A DNA stretch of 64,000 nucleotides from Phytophthora colocasiae (Eukaryota; Oomycota; Peronosporomycetes; Peronosporales; Peronosporaceae): contig JAGKQI010000061.1 in NCBI GenBank assembly GCA_018806915.1, positions 1,922,001 through 1,986,000 on the forward strand, given 5' to 3'. The stretch's first letter is position 1; every line of letters begins with the position of its first letter. The notes beneath the pieces are model-generated. The model was not told the origin of the DNA and did no database searches. It saw nothing but the letters and a program-made list of their open reading frames with translations. The translations under genes were made by a program, and so were the position numbers. This document shows positions 1 through 10,035 of this stretch, piece after piece.

Positions 1-1189
1 CAGCGTGCAGCTCCTGCGTTGTAACTTCGCGATCGTCCGGCACAAAAACCACTCGACGTTCGACTACGTCGGCCTCTTGTGTGGATACATCCACATCTGT
101 CACGTTGCCAACGCGGTCCTGCTCTGCGTCGATGTCGGCGACTTCCGCAGCAGCATTGGCGACCTCAATGATTAAATTTTCGGCGACCGCGTCAACCGAA
201 AGACCAGAACTATTGACAACGGAAATGGATGCGTACAATGGGTTGTGCCCCTTGTAAAAAATAAGCAAGTCGTCGACAACTTCGCGTCGAACGCGGTGCA
301 TTTCACGTACACGCGCATGTTGTTCCGTAGTGAAGGGTCCAGCAAACACAACACGATATGTTGACACGCTTCCAACAGGGATTGGTAGAAGCGTCGCCGC
401 TGGACCTGGTGAGGCGTCGAACGCTAGGCAGTGCGATCGGATCGCGCGATGGGCGCCCCCACGCATGACACGCGTCACACAGACAACAGATACAGGCTGT
501 GTGATCAATCGCTCCGGCAGTGTAACGTCCGCGAACTGTATCGGCAGCGTTCCAATTGCAAATCCGTTTTTAATCGCAAATTTCGGTACAATCTGTTTCA
601 ACAAACTGTCGTTGCATTCTTCGCAAACTTGAACAAACCCAGCTTCGTGAATCCCTGCTCTCGACAGTAGCATGCTATTCAAGCACGAGTGCAACTGGGA
701 GCAATCGTACTCGGCTATGAGGTGCTGCGGCAAGTCATCATCATTGCTTGCGAGAACAGGACGCATTTTCTCGATGCGATCGCGATCAGTAACATCCACA
801 AGACGGATTGACTTCCACAACACATTACGGTCACAAACCGCACACGCGGTCTCGTCGAGTCCGTCAGCTCCAAGCGCCAGCTGCAGGCGCTGCAGCGTGG
901 CGTTCTTCGCCTCGTCGGACACGGGGTGTAATCTTGGAATTGCATCATCGTCCCATGCGTGATGGTGTTCAGAGCATTACCCACCGGTAGAACGGGTTGG
1001 TTCTCCATGTGCTGGTGTAGACAAAAGGCAAGCTGGAACAGTAGTAGCCGCCGACGCTATCCGACGACGGCGATGACCCTCTCGATCGCGACGACGCCTA
1101 TCATTTCCTGCCGCTACTGTCTCGGGGGGACGTCGACGTTGGGCCGATAAACGATTCCGTTCACGCCTTTCGTCCACAGTAAGAGTCAT
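1..1189 (-). pseudogene. Helitron helicase-like protein, N-terminal part (degenerate, runs off window start)
   Basis: Reading the minus strand from 1189 towards 1, one frame stays open except for a single TAA at 977-979. The first part (1189-980) is a basic Arg-rich leader. The second part (976-1) has the order seen before the Rep/helicase core of oomycete and plant Helitron proteins (DUF6570-like): a Cys pair region (VCDRN, around 835), VCEECN (around 630), PKFAIKNGFAIG (around 570), VMRGGAHRAIRSHCLAFD (around 430), then YRVVFAGPF and HARVREMHRVRREVV near 320. HUH nuclease and helicase motifs would lie outside the window. The internal stop suggests a dead copy, although a short intron around it cannot be excluded. 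The family call is from remembered motif order, not a search. Confidence 0.6.
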
Positions 1190-2002
1190 ACCGACGCTGC
1201 GTGACTTAGACGACAGTCAATAGTACTATTAAATCTTTCGGACACTATCTCAGACAATCTAGTGTGACATTACGTACTACGTACTAACCAACGACAACGT
1301 CAACCCGTTATACACTAACGATGTCGGCACACCGATGACCATTCAAAGCACTTCAACTTGAGCAATAATGACATCCAGTAAACAAAATTGTCCACCGTTC
1401 GACATAAATCGTCATGACACATTCTCAGCTATCGAGACGCAACCCTGTCTGGCGTACTCAACCGCGGTATCACCAACACAACATCAACGTCTTGTGTCTC
1501 GCGGGCTCGACGTCGCTGTGCAGACAACCTATTCCGCTCGCGTCTTTTGTCAGCAGTGACAGTCGTAGTGGCTTTGTATGAAAGATACGGAAGCGAGACG
1601 AACTAGTGTGAATCTCGTACAGTGTAGTAAGCACAACGACAACGACCCCAAACACCTCTTAATACACATAAATGTTCATCCAACGTTTGAATTCCAAACA
1701 ACTTCAACTTGAGTAGCAAAGCACTTCAAATTAAGCAAGTGCGAAACCATGTAAAAACCCAAACGTTAGTCCACCGCCGGACTATCGTAACGCGTATTGA
1801 CATGTTCCCAACGCTTGGGATGCTATGCTGGTATCTGTAAAACTATAGCCTCAGGCATGGAAGATATAATATCGTCAATGTATCATACAAGAACGGTGAA
1901 AGTTATTTACTAAGCAGCTTCGTTGCTTCTGTGCATCCACAAAGTAACAAGAAGATTCACCTGTCGAGCTCCCGCTCAAAGGTGGCGACAGCAGTAGTGA
2001 AG
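1190..2002. other. Intergenic, no gene seen
   Basis: I see no supported gene here. Two short related stretches (about 1348-1362 and 1700-1735) repeat a CAAAGCACTTCAA motif. The region may include the 5' end of the neighbouring Helitron, but no clear TC...CTAG ends or terminal hairpin were located. Confidence 0.4.
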
Positions 2003-3103
2003 TCAGTTTTCCACCTCCTGCTTTACAAGAAACTGGTCAATAGTAAGCTGGATAACCCGCTTGTTCGTCCCCTGACCAGATCGCTGTCGCTTGCGTTTTC
2101 GCCACCTAATGGCACCTCTGCAATTGCGAGAGCCACAGAAGCACTCCTCGACTTGCTGCTAGCCACGAACACAATCATGTTACCACACCTAAAGTGACTG
2201 GTACACGGAAAGAAAACCATCTTCACACCGCAACTCATTAGCAACGTACTGGAACTGATATTCGATTGTCAGCTCCTCACCCGCTCGCACCTTTCGGATC
2301 GTGAAGACACCGCATCGCTCGAGACCACGAACGTTCCACTTTTCAAATGAACAGTTAGGATCACATGAGTGGTTTATAAAGCGTGTTCGGCCACCAAAAC
2401 GGGTGGCGTCAAGGACTTTGTCCGCGCTCAACCGCAGCATGTAGCGATGCTTAGACCCTCGATAAGACTACAGTAATAACCTAGCGTTAGCATTACTAGG
2501 TTCGACAACGCAGACTCGCAAGCACCCTACCTGATAGCGATCCATGGCTTCATTGTTGCAAACCACCTCTCCAACGTACTCTCCAACGTACTGACCAGCT
2601 TTAATGACTTCCATTGCGATTAAGCCGACACCCTTCCGACCGCAGTCGACCACTGCTGTCGCGACCGATGTTTCGGTTTGTAGTTGGCGATTTGTACACA
2701 TTAATCCACAAGGGCAACTTTCGACTGCACATTCATAGTGCATCTGGTGACAAGATGACATTAGCACTATTAAGTAACTCGTAGCTGCTGTAGATCAATG
2801 CTTACCGCACGGTTGCTACAACCGTCGCCACAGCCAAGGCCGGTCTGGTCGTCGACCTCACAGTCACAGACCTGAACATCATACTTTGAGGTTGAAGCCA
2901 TCGTCACCAACACGCTCTTGAAGATCAGCAAATTAAGTGCAAACAACAGCATAGTAAAGACCATTCACACTCACCTGTTGCACTTCTAGCCACTTACCAC
3001 CGACTGCTACGTTCGCTTCGACGATCCAAACCCCGTGGAACGCTTCTTCAACAGCGCCAGCTGCAATGGCCGACGCATGCACAACATCGACCAGCTCACC
3101 CAT
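2003..3103 (-). CDS. AWS-SET-post-SET histone-lysine methyltransferase (SETD2/ASH1-like)
   Basis: This is a spliced minus-strand gene. Exons that fit are 3103-2975, 2916-2806, 2743-2531 and from 2467 downwards, with introns 2917-2974 (58 bp), 2744-2805 (62 bp) and 2468-2530 (63 bp), all GT-AG and phase 0. The first three exons sum to 151 whole codons. The AWS zinc module spans the second and third exons (CDCEVDD...GCGDGCSNRA, then MHYECAVESCPCGLMCTNR). The SET domain follows: VGEYVGEVV, the cofactor-binding RFINHSCDPNC and the catalytic-region EYQF. A Cys-rich post-SET (CFCGSRNC) is encoded at 2158-2003 in another frame, so one more intron lies around 2159-2260. Its donor is uncertain, because the simple reading frame instead stops at 2189. 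AWS-SET proteins of this type methylate histone H3, usually K36. The N-terminus is short and the start at 3103 is a guess. Confidence 0.72.
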
Positions 3104-3408
3104 GGATATATTTTGCCTGTCAGCGTAACACCACCGTTATGGCTTTTGTCGCTCATTGAAGCTCGGATCCTACAACATGCAGAGCACCGCGTCCCGTACT
3201 ACCTCATACTTGGTAGATGGAGTTTGTTATCGCTCGCGACGGGGCCGCAGTAGAAATGCCACACTTGAAGACCGTGATGTACAACGAAAGATGGGATCGG
3301 AAGTACCGCACACTCGCACAGCCTAGATCACAATAGCCGCTCAGTCCATTCTAAAATCTGCGCAACCAACATCCAGTCTCTCTACATCCGACCATTTTTG
3401 ATCTTCCA
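3104..3408. other. Intergenic, no gene seen
   Basis: This is short spacer between the divergently placed SET gene and the next plus-strand gene. A minus-strand frame runs a few codons upstream of the assumed SET start before hitting a stop, so another 5' exon is possible. Confidence 0.3.
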
Positions 3409-4189
3409 ATGCCGCCGAAGAAGCAAACCAAGCAGCACCAAGTAGGTGAACCGGCAGTAAGCACTGCCGAAATGTCCGTTTCAGCGCCTACAACCGTGAC
3501 AGTCCTACGTAAACCATCCCCGCCGTCGCCATCGCGCTCAGTAACCAAGCACGAGCGCGCAGCCAGCAAGTCGTCGCTCAGTGAGTACGTCTCGGCAATC
3601 AAGAAGTTAAAAAAGGCGATGGAGCTACACAAGCGTCGAGTCTTCGACACTATCAAAGGTTCTGTTTTGATTCTTTTTTTTGTCTATGATTTCTAACACA
3701 TAACTCTTACCAAGAATTACGAGAATTTATCACCACCAATAATATGGACGATGCAGAAACTCGGGCTTCTGTCCGAGTGCAGGGCCGCGTCCTGTGGATG
3801 CGGAATGATCGAGTCAATAGCACTACGCGCTAGCTCCGCATCTATCTTGGTGAACAGCGAGCAACCGAGCCGCTGAACGAACAAATAGCTGTAATTTTGT
3901 TGCAATTCTTCAATCTCAGATGATACGAACAAATAGCTGTAATTTTGTTGCAATTCTTCAATCTCACCATTTGTTTTCCCCTGTGTTGCAGGTCTTTCAA
4001 GACGCGCAGCAGGACGATCCGTTCGAGACCAACAAGTTCCTTCTTACTGTGTCGATCTACGACACTAACGCCGACAATCCGATGCTCCCACGACCAGGAA
4101 CGATCATCTCCTTTGCACCGACGAAGATGCGTGTCTATCGCGACTGCTGTCAGCTTGACACCAAGCTAAACCTGATCAAGGCAATTTAG
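3409..4189 (+). CDS. Unrecognised two- or three-exon gene (possibly broken)
   Basis: Exon 1 (3409-3658) encodes a basic, Ser/Pro-rich start (MPPKKQTKQ) and ends in a Lys-rich helix-like stretch. A 56-bp GT-AG intron with a CTAAC site (3659-3714) joins it to ELREFITTNNMDD and on to VQGRVLWMRNDRVN, after which a TAG at about 3831 stops the frame. A later open stretch (to the TAG at 4187-4189) begins after a good acceptor at 3991 and encodes PGTIISFAPTKMRVYRDC near its end. Between them lies a 48-bp tandem duplication. I do not recognise the family. Either a second intron spans about 3810-3990, or the gene is disrupted. Confidence 0.4.
3877..3966. repeat. Direct tandem repeat, period 48 bp
   Basis: A 42-bp segment starting ACGAACAAATAGCTG at 3877-3918 recurs identically at 3925-3966. 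It lies between the two coding stretches of the preceding gene, and each copy carries AG-ending pyrimidine-like sequence. The duplication may have lengthened an intron or copied its acceptor region. Confidence 0.85.
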
Positions 4190-4604
4190 CCACCATGACT
4201 CAATCATTATCCCATTTGACTGCATTCAGCCCCACAACACGCAACACTTTTTCATCCTCTCACTATTCAGGCAGAAAGCAGTTCCACATAACCGATCATT
4301 CAGCTTACATATAATTACTTCCTTAGTGGAAACCACCTTCAACTGCCCTACCAATCATCCATAATATTCTATCGTGCAAATCATTCATCCCCTCCCCCCT
4401 TAGATTCGAACTACAAACCCGGAGCCTTTGGTCCGGTACGCAATCACAAGTTATGTCGAATTTGTCTGTCGTCCTTATTATACCTCCGAATTGTATGGCG
4501 GATGGTATTCAGTGACGTCAGATATATCCGTCGTTGTCTGTAACGTGACCAGTTCATGGATCATTGTCGTCCTTCAGCCAATGAGAAGTGCTAAAATATA
4601 GGAA
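4190..4604. other. Intergenic, no gene seen
   Basis: AT-rich spacer before a pogo-like transposase fragment. No open frame or clear repeat was found. A stretch at 4385-4450 (CCCCTCCCCCCTTAGAT) loosely resembles 10370-10385, which could be shared element-end sequence, but this was not established. Confidence 0.3.
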
Positions 4605-5605
4605 ATGGATTTTAATTGGACGACTCTAAAATTTACCAGTTCGTGGCCCAAAAATTCACTTCCTCCGGAAGGTATCTGCTGCGGCAGTAAGATGAATGTT
4701 CGCTTTTCAGAAGAAGAGCTGGAAAAGGCGATACAGCGCGTACTCGCTGGCGAGTCACTGACTACCGTGGTTACCTCGTCGGCAGTGTCTCGGACGACGC
4801 TAAAGCGTTATGTTGCTGCGTGTAGGGAAGGGCAAATCTTGGAGCGCCAGGGACCCAGTCCCGCTCCTGTGCTGCTAGCTGACAGCGAGGAGGATATCGT
4901 CACCTGGATAGCTGCTATACAGCGCCGTATGGTTTCTGTCCAGCCATGGGAAGTAATCGAGGCGGCTAACGAGATTCGCCATACCAACCATCCATGGCAA
5001 TTTACACTCTGTCACAGATTTGACATCTGGCTGCTACAACCGATTTGTGGATCGTCACCCTGAACTTTCGATGCGGTCGTCGGAGCCTCTCTCACGTGCT
5101 CGACTGAGCAGCTTTTAGTTCAATGTTTTCGTGTTGACCAGGCTCGTCATCGAACACAAGCTTGGTGTAAGCCGTATTTGGAACATGGATGAGGCTAGCT
5201 TTAATAGTAAGCACCAGTCGAACAAAGTTCTTGCTGTCCGAGAGTCAACCAATGTGTGGACAAAGGCAGCCGAGTCTTCGTTCCATTTGTCAGTAGTTGC
5301 TGGAATCTGTGCGGATGGAAGATCGGTGCCACCACTCTATTTTTTTCTGATCAAAACGTGCGTCGCACAGCTCTCGACAGTTGCAATATTGATGGCTCGG
5401 GTATACACACCGCGGCCATAGGAACCCTTAACGGCAGTATTCTTTAGCGATGAATTGAACATTTTGCTATAGCCATTGGAGCCGACACACCTGTTGTGCT
5501 GCTCTGTGACGGGTGTTCGTCGCACCTCGGTGCGACATCAGTTCAACGCCCGAAAGAATTTGGAGTCCTGCGTGTGTTCCTTCTCCCCAGTGCTACACAT
5601 CTATA
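4605..5605 (+). pseudogene. Pogo/Tigger-like DDE transposase fragment
   Basis: Three overlapping frames together give a pogo-type transposase. From 4692 there is a helix-turn-helix-like N-terminus (FSEEELEKAIQRVLAGESL...SRTTLKRY). From 5131 the first catalytic region reads IWNMDEASFNSKHQ, followed by SVVAGICADGRSVPPLYFF. At about 5490-5600 another frame gives VVLLCDGCSSHL and later GVLRVFLLPSATHL, the usual second Asp block and the stretch after it. The required frame changes near 5050 and 5350-5450 and early stops show it is inactive. No terminal repeats were found. Confidence 0.62.
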
Positions 5606-5807
5606 ACAGCTACTCGATATGGATGAATATCATCATCTATCGGACTATACTTGAAAATTGTATTAAAATATTAACGAATCAGAATGTGCTATCAAATATT
5701 TTGTCCAATAGACGGCTAAACAAACAAACTTTTCTGCGAATCATATGACTAGGGTTAAATGAGTCCTCTAAGCCACACGTTCGGAAGTATCGGACCAAAA
5801 TATCTAT

Positions 5808-6074
5808 ATGCGCAGTCAAACTTTAAGTCAGGGACGTATCACTACCATGTTTCAATTTTATCGGACCTTTGCAATGGGTTTGGAAGATCTGCAGCCGGGC
5901 AACACGTTGCGGGCTAAGGCTACCGCAATCGGCGCCTTTAAAAAGTTTATGAAGGCGGAACAGGTTACAGAAGAGTATATAAAGGAATGCATTGAGTGTG
6001 ATGAGAGTGGAAAGTGGTTTGTGGCCGTAATGGATAAGTTTGGGATGTATCTTGCATTTAGTAGTGGTGCGAAG
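5808..6074 (+). pseudogene. Crypton-like tyrosine recombinase, N-terminal piece
   Basis: The frame from 5808 (second Met at 5850) contains MFQFYRTFAMGLEDL, then FKKFMKAEQVTEEYIKE and FVAVMDKFGMYLAF. These match my memory of the N-terminal (core-binding-like) part of oomycete Crypton-type recombinases. The frame is cut by the hAT element at 6074/6075 and resumes at 7838 with EGKQLARNTVMQY, the next segment of the same protein family. Confidence rests on this continuity rather than on a search. Confidence 0.55.
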
Positions 6075-7845
6075 CAGGGCTCCGAAAAAATAATATCAAT
6101 ATCGTAATTGCGGAACTATTATTATTATATTGCGTATTATTGCTATTACCCCAAGTCAATATAATATAATACTGACACAATAATACAAATATCTAAGCGA
6201 GAAGAAGCCATTGCTGACAACCAACCATCTCTTTACGCCCTGACACAGCAATGATCGACTAGCTACCACTCTATTTTCCGATTCTCAAGCCCACCATGAC
6301 GTTCCGCCAACTCGCCGCCTTCTTCTTTACGGCGCTCGAGCCAGGCACCCATCGCTGCAACATCTGCGAACTCCCACGCAAGCAGGCTAGCCGTACAGGC
6401 TACACTAACTTAATGTCGCACCTTCACTCTGCGCATCCTACTCATCCAGACGAGTACGCAGAGTTCCAGCGTCGCAACCTCACATCCCTAGAGGCGTTCG
6501 GGTTCGTCGACGCCGTCACGAGCGACATCTACGACTGGCTACGCTGGGTAGTGGAGAGGAACCTCCCGTTGTGTGAGGTCGAAAACCTGTTTACAAGGAA
6601 GCTAGCGAAAATACAGCCTACGTCTGTAGTAACACTAAAGGCTTACATGCAGAGAATAGCCACTCGCTTCGGCACTGCTCTCGCCGAAGCGATGGGTATG
6701 TCGTTTGGTATCATGTACGACGGTTGGGCATCCGGTACCCATTATTTTGTGGGGTTTTTCGCTGTTCCACACTGGCAGCGACCTTTCCGAGCGTCTGATT
6801 GACCAATCACCGCTGGTGGATGGCCAAACGGCAGACGATCATATCGAGTTCATGAGCGCTTTACTGGACGTCTATGGCAAGACTACCGAAATGATCAAGT
6901 TTTTGTCGGTGACAACTGCGCTACAAATGACTCTCTTGCTACAAAACTGGGCGTCCCACTCATGGGATGTGCCAGTCATCGTTTCAATTTGGCGATGTCA
7001 CTGTTCCTATCTGACTATGATGAGCAGATATCTCAGATTCGTCGTCTGATGACGGCGCTTCGTCTGCCAAACAACTAGTAACCGAGACACCAAACCTAAC
7101 TCGCTGACCTCGGTGTGGAAGATGATCGACAAGTACATCTGTATTCGAGACGCAGCAAAGAATGTGGGGGCTGTGAAGGACTCACTCCCTCGTGGGAGTG
7201 ACCATCGACGTATAGTGACGTTGCACGAGAAGTTGAAAGAGCAGAACAGCATCTGCGAGAATCTCCAACATCACAAGCGCACACTGGAAGAGGTACGCGC
7301 CCTCTTTGATGCATGTATCGAAACGTACCCGGCGATGTCCAAATACCTCGAGGCCGACGCGAAAATCGTCCATGCCCCATGCTTCAAAAAAGCTGTTGTG
7401 AAAGTAATTAGAGGTGGAGTTCTATCAAGACCTGAGCAGAGCCAGTCGAGCCTGAGCGAGAACCTCTAACCGCCGGTTTTGCTGCTGCTGTTCTCCGTGA
7501 AGCCAAGCGACCTCGCTTGGGGCGCCATTCAGCTGTAAACTACGTACCATTGCTCTCGACAATTCCACCTACCAGCAACAGATGTGAGCGTCTTTTTTTC
7601 GGAATGCAAGTACGTCTTGGCGTCTCACCGTTCTTCGCCCGGCCACCTTTGAGAGATTAATGTTTTTGAAAGCCAATCGGGACTTATGGAACGCTGGGAC
7701 GCTTGTACCTTAGATGCGCAGTAACAAAACAGTGCAAATTGCGGTATTGCGAATTATTGTTTTGTTTGATATTGCACTAGTAATTACTGTGTTGACATTG
7801 ATCTCCGTAAACTGAGTATTCTATTTTCGTAGACCTGGTGCGAAG
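6067..7845 (+). mobile_element. hAT element 1, nested in the Crypton-like element
   Basis: The element spans 6075-7837 (1,763 bp) and is bordered by a perfect 8-bp target duplication, GTGCGAAG (6067-6074 and 7838-7845). Its ends are short imperfect inverted repeats: the left starts CAGGGCTCCGAAAA and the right, reverse-complemented, starts CAGGTCTACGAAAA. An 8-bp duplication and CAGG ends are typical of hAT. The left end also resembles hAT element 2 (27189). It carries a broken BED-finger transposase on the same strand as the host element. Confidence 0.88.
6296..7650 (+). pseudogene. hAT transposase with BED zinc finger (inactive)
   Basis: The first frame (6296-6802) has a BED-type finger (CNICELPRKQ...LMSHLHSAHP), then the start of the catalytic domain (GIMYDGWASGTHYF). 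A shifted frame then gives VGDNCATNDSLATKLGVPL and GCASHRFNLAMSLFL, the usual hAT second catalytic block, ending in a TAG near 7077. A third stretch (7113-7469) continues with helical sequence, and a fourth near 7500-7600 has the C-terminal dimerisation signature PLLSTIPPTSNRCERLFF. At least two frame changes and stops make it non-functional. Confidence 0.78.
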
Positions 7846-9183
7846 GCAAACAACTAGCTAGAAACACTGTCATGCAGTACTAAATTAGACAAGCTAAGCT
7901 GTGGATGGTAGTCAGTTTCACAACATGCATTGCTACCCAAACATACAAGTATTCGTTTCAAATCAGCTTTTAGGCAAGGAATGGCTTTGTAAACATACCC
8001 ACCACCTTCTCGCTTCAAACAGAAGCTGTCAAGAGTCTCCATTTTGAGCAATCGCGAATCTAGCGAGGCTCGATGCTGGGGAAATTGGTCTAGCACCAAG
8101 ACGCTGCTGTGTTGTGCCTGCTTTGGTATTTTTTTGGCCGTGCCTCTGATCTCGCTATGCTACAGAATCAGAACGTGAGTGTTGATGCTGACGGTGTGCT
8201 GTTCCTGCGCTTGATCCGGATGAAAACATCGGAGGAACAAGGTCTCTCGCTTTTTTCCGATGCTGACTTCCACACGTACCCGTGAGTTGCTACGGTGCAC
8301 GCCTTGATAATCCGCACCGACCCGAGATTTAATTGGCAACCTCCCATTACCGACGACGCATCTGCTGACGACGCTGTCTGCTGATATACGCTTTTCAACA
8401 CCCCAGCTGCCAAAACACGCTTGCCACTCCGACTGCCAAAGGTACGGATACCTCACCCACAATATACTCACACGTCAACCGCATATTGGATCGCGTCGCA
8501 CCCGCTGCAGGGGTCGGGAAGGCACTGAGCTCGCGCTCGTTTCGCCGCGGAGGAGCTCAGCACGCCAACGGATGTGAGGAGTTGACGGAGCGCTGGATAT
8601 TTGACCGTGGTTCCTGGAATATGAGCACAACGAACAAGGGATTCAATTACATATTCAACACAGCAAAGAATACCACAAAGTTGCAAATGTGTTGGAGGGG
8701 TACAAACCAAAGGGAGCAGCTTTAACTCCCAGACGCTTGAACGAATCGGAGATGTGCAGCGGCTTGTTCGCGTCATGTTTCAATCTTGTCACGAATGGCC
8801 TCAACGTCGATCGCCATGTTATCCAAGTTCTCACCTCTGCTGTGTTTTGCCACTTCCCGCATTTGAAGGCTCTAAACCTGGGCAGTCCACCAGCCATCAC
8901 TCGCATCGAAAATGCCGTGACACTTAGTGGTAACAAATTCGCGGATATTCTGGCTTGGTCTTCGCACCTCGCACTTCCAGCTGGTATTTCCTCAAGCATG
9001 AACGCAACCGCGACAGCAACTTCTGCTGTCAGCTCTAACAGTAATCCAGGCAACGAGCAGAAGATAATCGATCACCAAGGTGCTATTATTAATCACTTAG
9101 TCTATCATTCAAAGCGCCAAGATGAGCGAATGGATGCACTAGAGGCGAAGATCATGACGTGTCGAGTTACACAAACAGCCTAA
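7838..9183 (+). pseudogene. Crypton-like tyrosine recombinase, middle and C-terminal part
   Basis: After the hAT insert the protein resumes with EGKQLARNTVMQY (one stop) and RQAKLW up to 7904. The next 192 bp are inverted (see separate entry), and at 8097 the plus frame resumes with QDAAVLCLLWYFFGRASDL. That is box I of a tyrosine recombinase, with its Arg. Further on come FLRLIRMKTSEEQGLSLF and, near 8540, SSRSFRRGGAQHANG (box II, usual His position Arg here). STTNKGFNYIFNT around 8630-8660 is where the nucleophilic Tyr is expected. The frame 8689-9183 continues with a conserved tail (TPRRLNESEMCSGLF). Several stops and frame changes occur, so this copy is dead. Confidence 0.6.
7905..8096 (-). 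other. 192-bp segment of the Crypton-like coding region in inverted orientation
   Basis: On the minus strand this segment encodes LDQFPQHRASLDSRLLK, then LDSFCLKREGGGYVYK and finally CETDYH. That is the piece missing between RQAKLW (ends 7904) and QDAAVLCLLWY (starts 8097) on the plus strand. Flipping 7905-8096 in place joins the three pieces in one frame at both junctions (KLW|VLDQF and TDYH|QDAAV), with no base gained or lost. Confidence 0.82.
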
Positions 9184-9185
9184 GT

Positions 9186-10035
9186 ATGACACATTTAAGT
9201 TTCCGGATAATACTTTGGACGGAAGTAAGGGCTGTCCTGTGGTAATTGAAGATGATGGAGAGCCAACTGTACAATCTCAAAGCTTTGATGTTGAGTCCTA
9301 AAGTATGTGAAGCAACATTCCTGCGCTTCCGGGCGAACGAGAAGTCTTACAGGCTTGCAGTGTCGGAACGGGATTTGAAAACCCTGGATTCTTTTCGCTG
9401 GGTTAATAGAACAGTGGTAACATATTTCATCCGTGAGCATATAATTACAAACGCCACGACATTCAATTTCGACACTCAGTTTTTGGAGTAATCGAAAATG
9501 AGTATACTTCCAACAGAAGAAACATGACTGTTATGCACGACAAAGTACGTAATATTAAAGCAGACTTTCCCTACGAGAAGCACCATGTGGTACTGATACC
9601 TGTGTGCTTGGATCTACACTGGAGCTTCGTTGTGTTACAGAATCTCGTACTTGCGTTTCCGGACTTCAAACCATTCATGCTCCTTGTAGATTCTTACAAA
9701 TACCATGACATTGGTAGAATTCAACGGGTAATATGTGGATATTTCAGAAAAGAAGCGTTAGCGAAGTACAGCAAAAAGAGGGTAACGTACGTGGTAAAGG
9801 GCTTCTCGACAAGCCACTTCAAACCAATTCGCATGACTGTGGCGTCTTCATGTTGTACTTCATGCGTGAAGTCAACAAAGCATTAGTACGTTCAAATGAC
9901 GACTTCGACTTACTCAAATGTCTTGGTGACATTTGTGCTATTCGAAAGGGAGAACGCTTCAATCCTAATCTTGTAAGAATGTCTTTTATAAAGCTGTTCC
10001 GCAACGATAAGACTCTACAAAACGATTCAGCTTAG
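9186..10035 (+). pseudogene. Ulp1/C48-type cysteine protease linked to the Crypton-like element
   Basis: Three plus-strand stretches together give a SUMO-protease-like (peptidase C48) domain. The first (9246-9491) has WVNRTVVTYFIREHI and FNFDTQFLE. The second (from 9524) has IPVCLDLHWSFVVLQN, with the catalytic His, and MLLVDSYKYHD with the Asp. The third (to 10035) has PLQTNSHDCGVFMLYFMRE, with the oxyanion Gln and catalytic Cys. The frame breaks near 9490-9520 and again between about 9733 and 9840, so the copy is inactive unless spliced. It lies directly downstream of the recombinase on the same strand, and Ulp1-like proteases have been noted in oomycete transposons, so it probably belongs to the same element. 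Confidence 0.68.
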
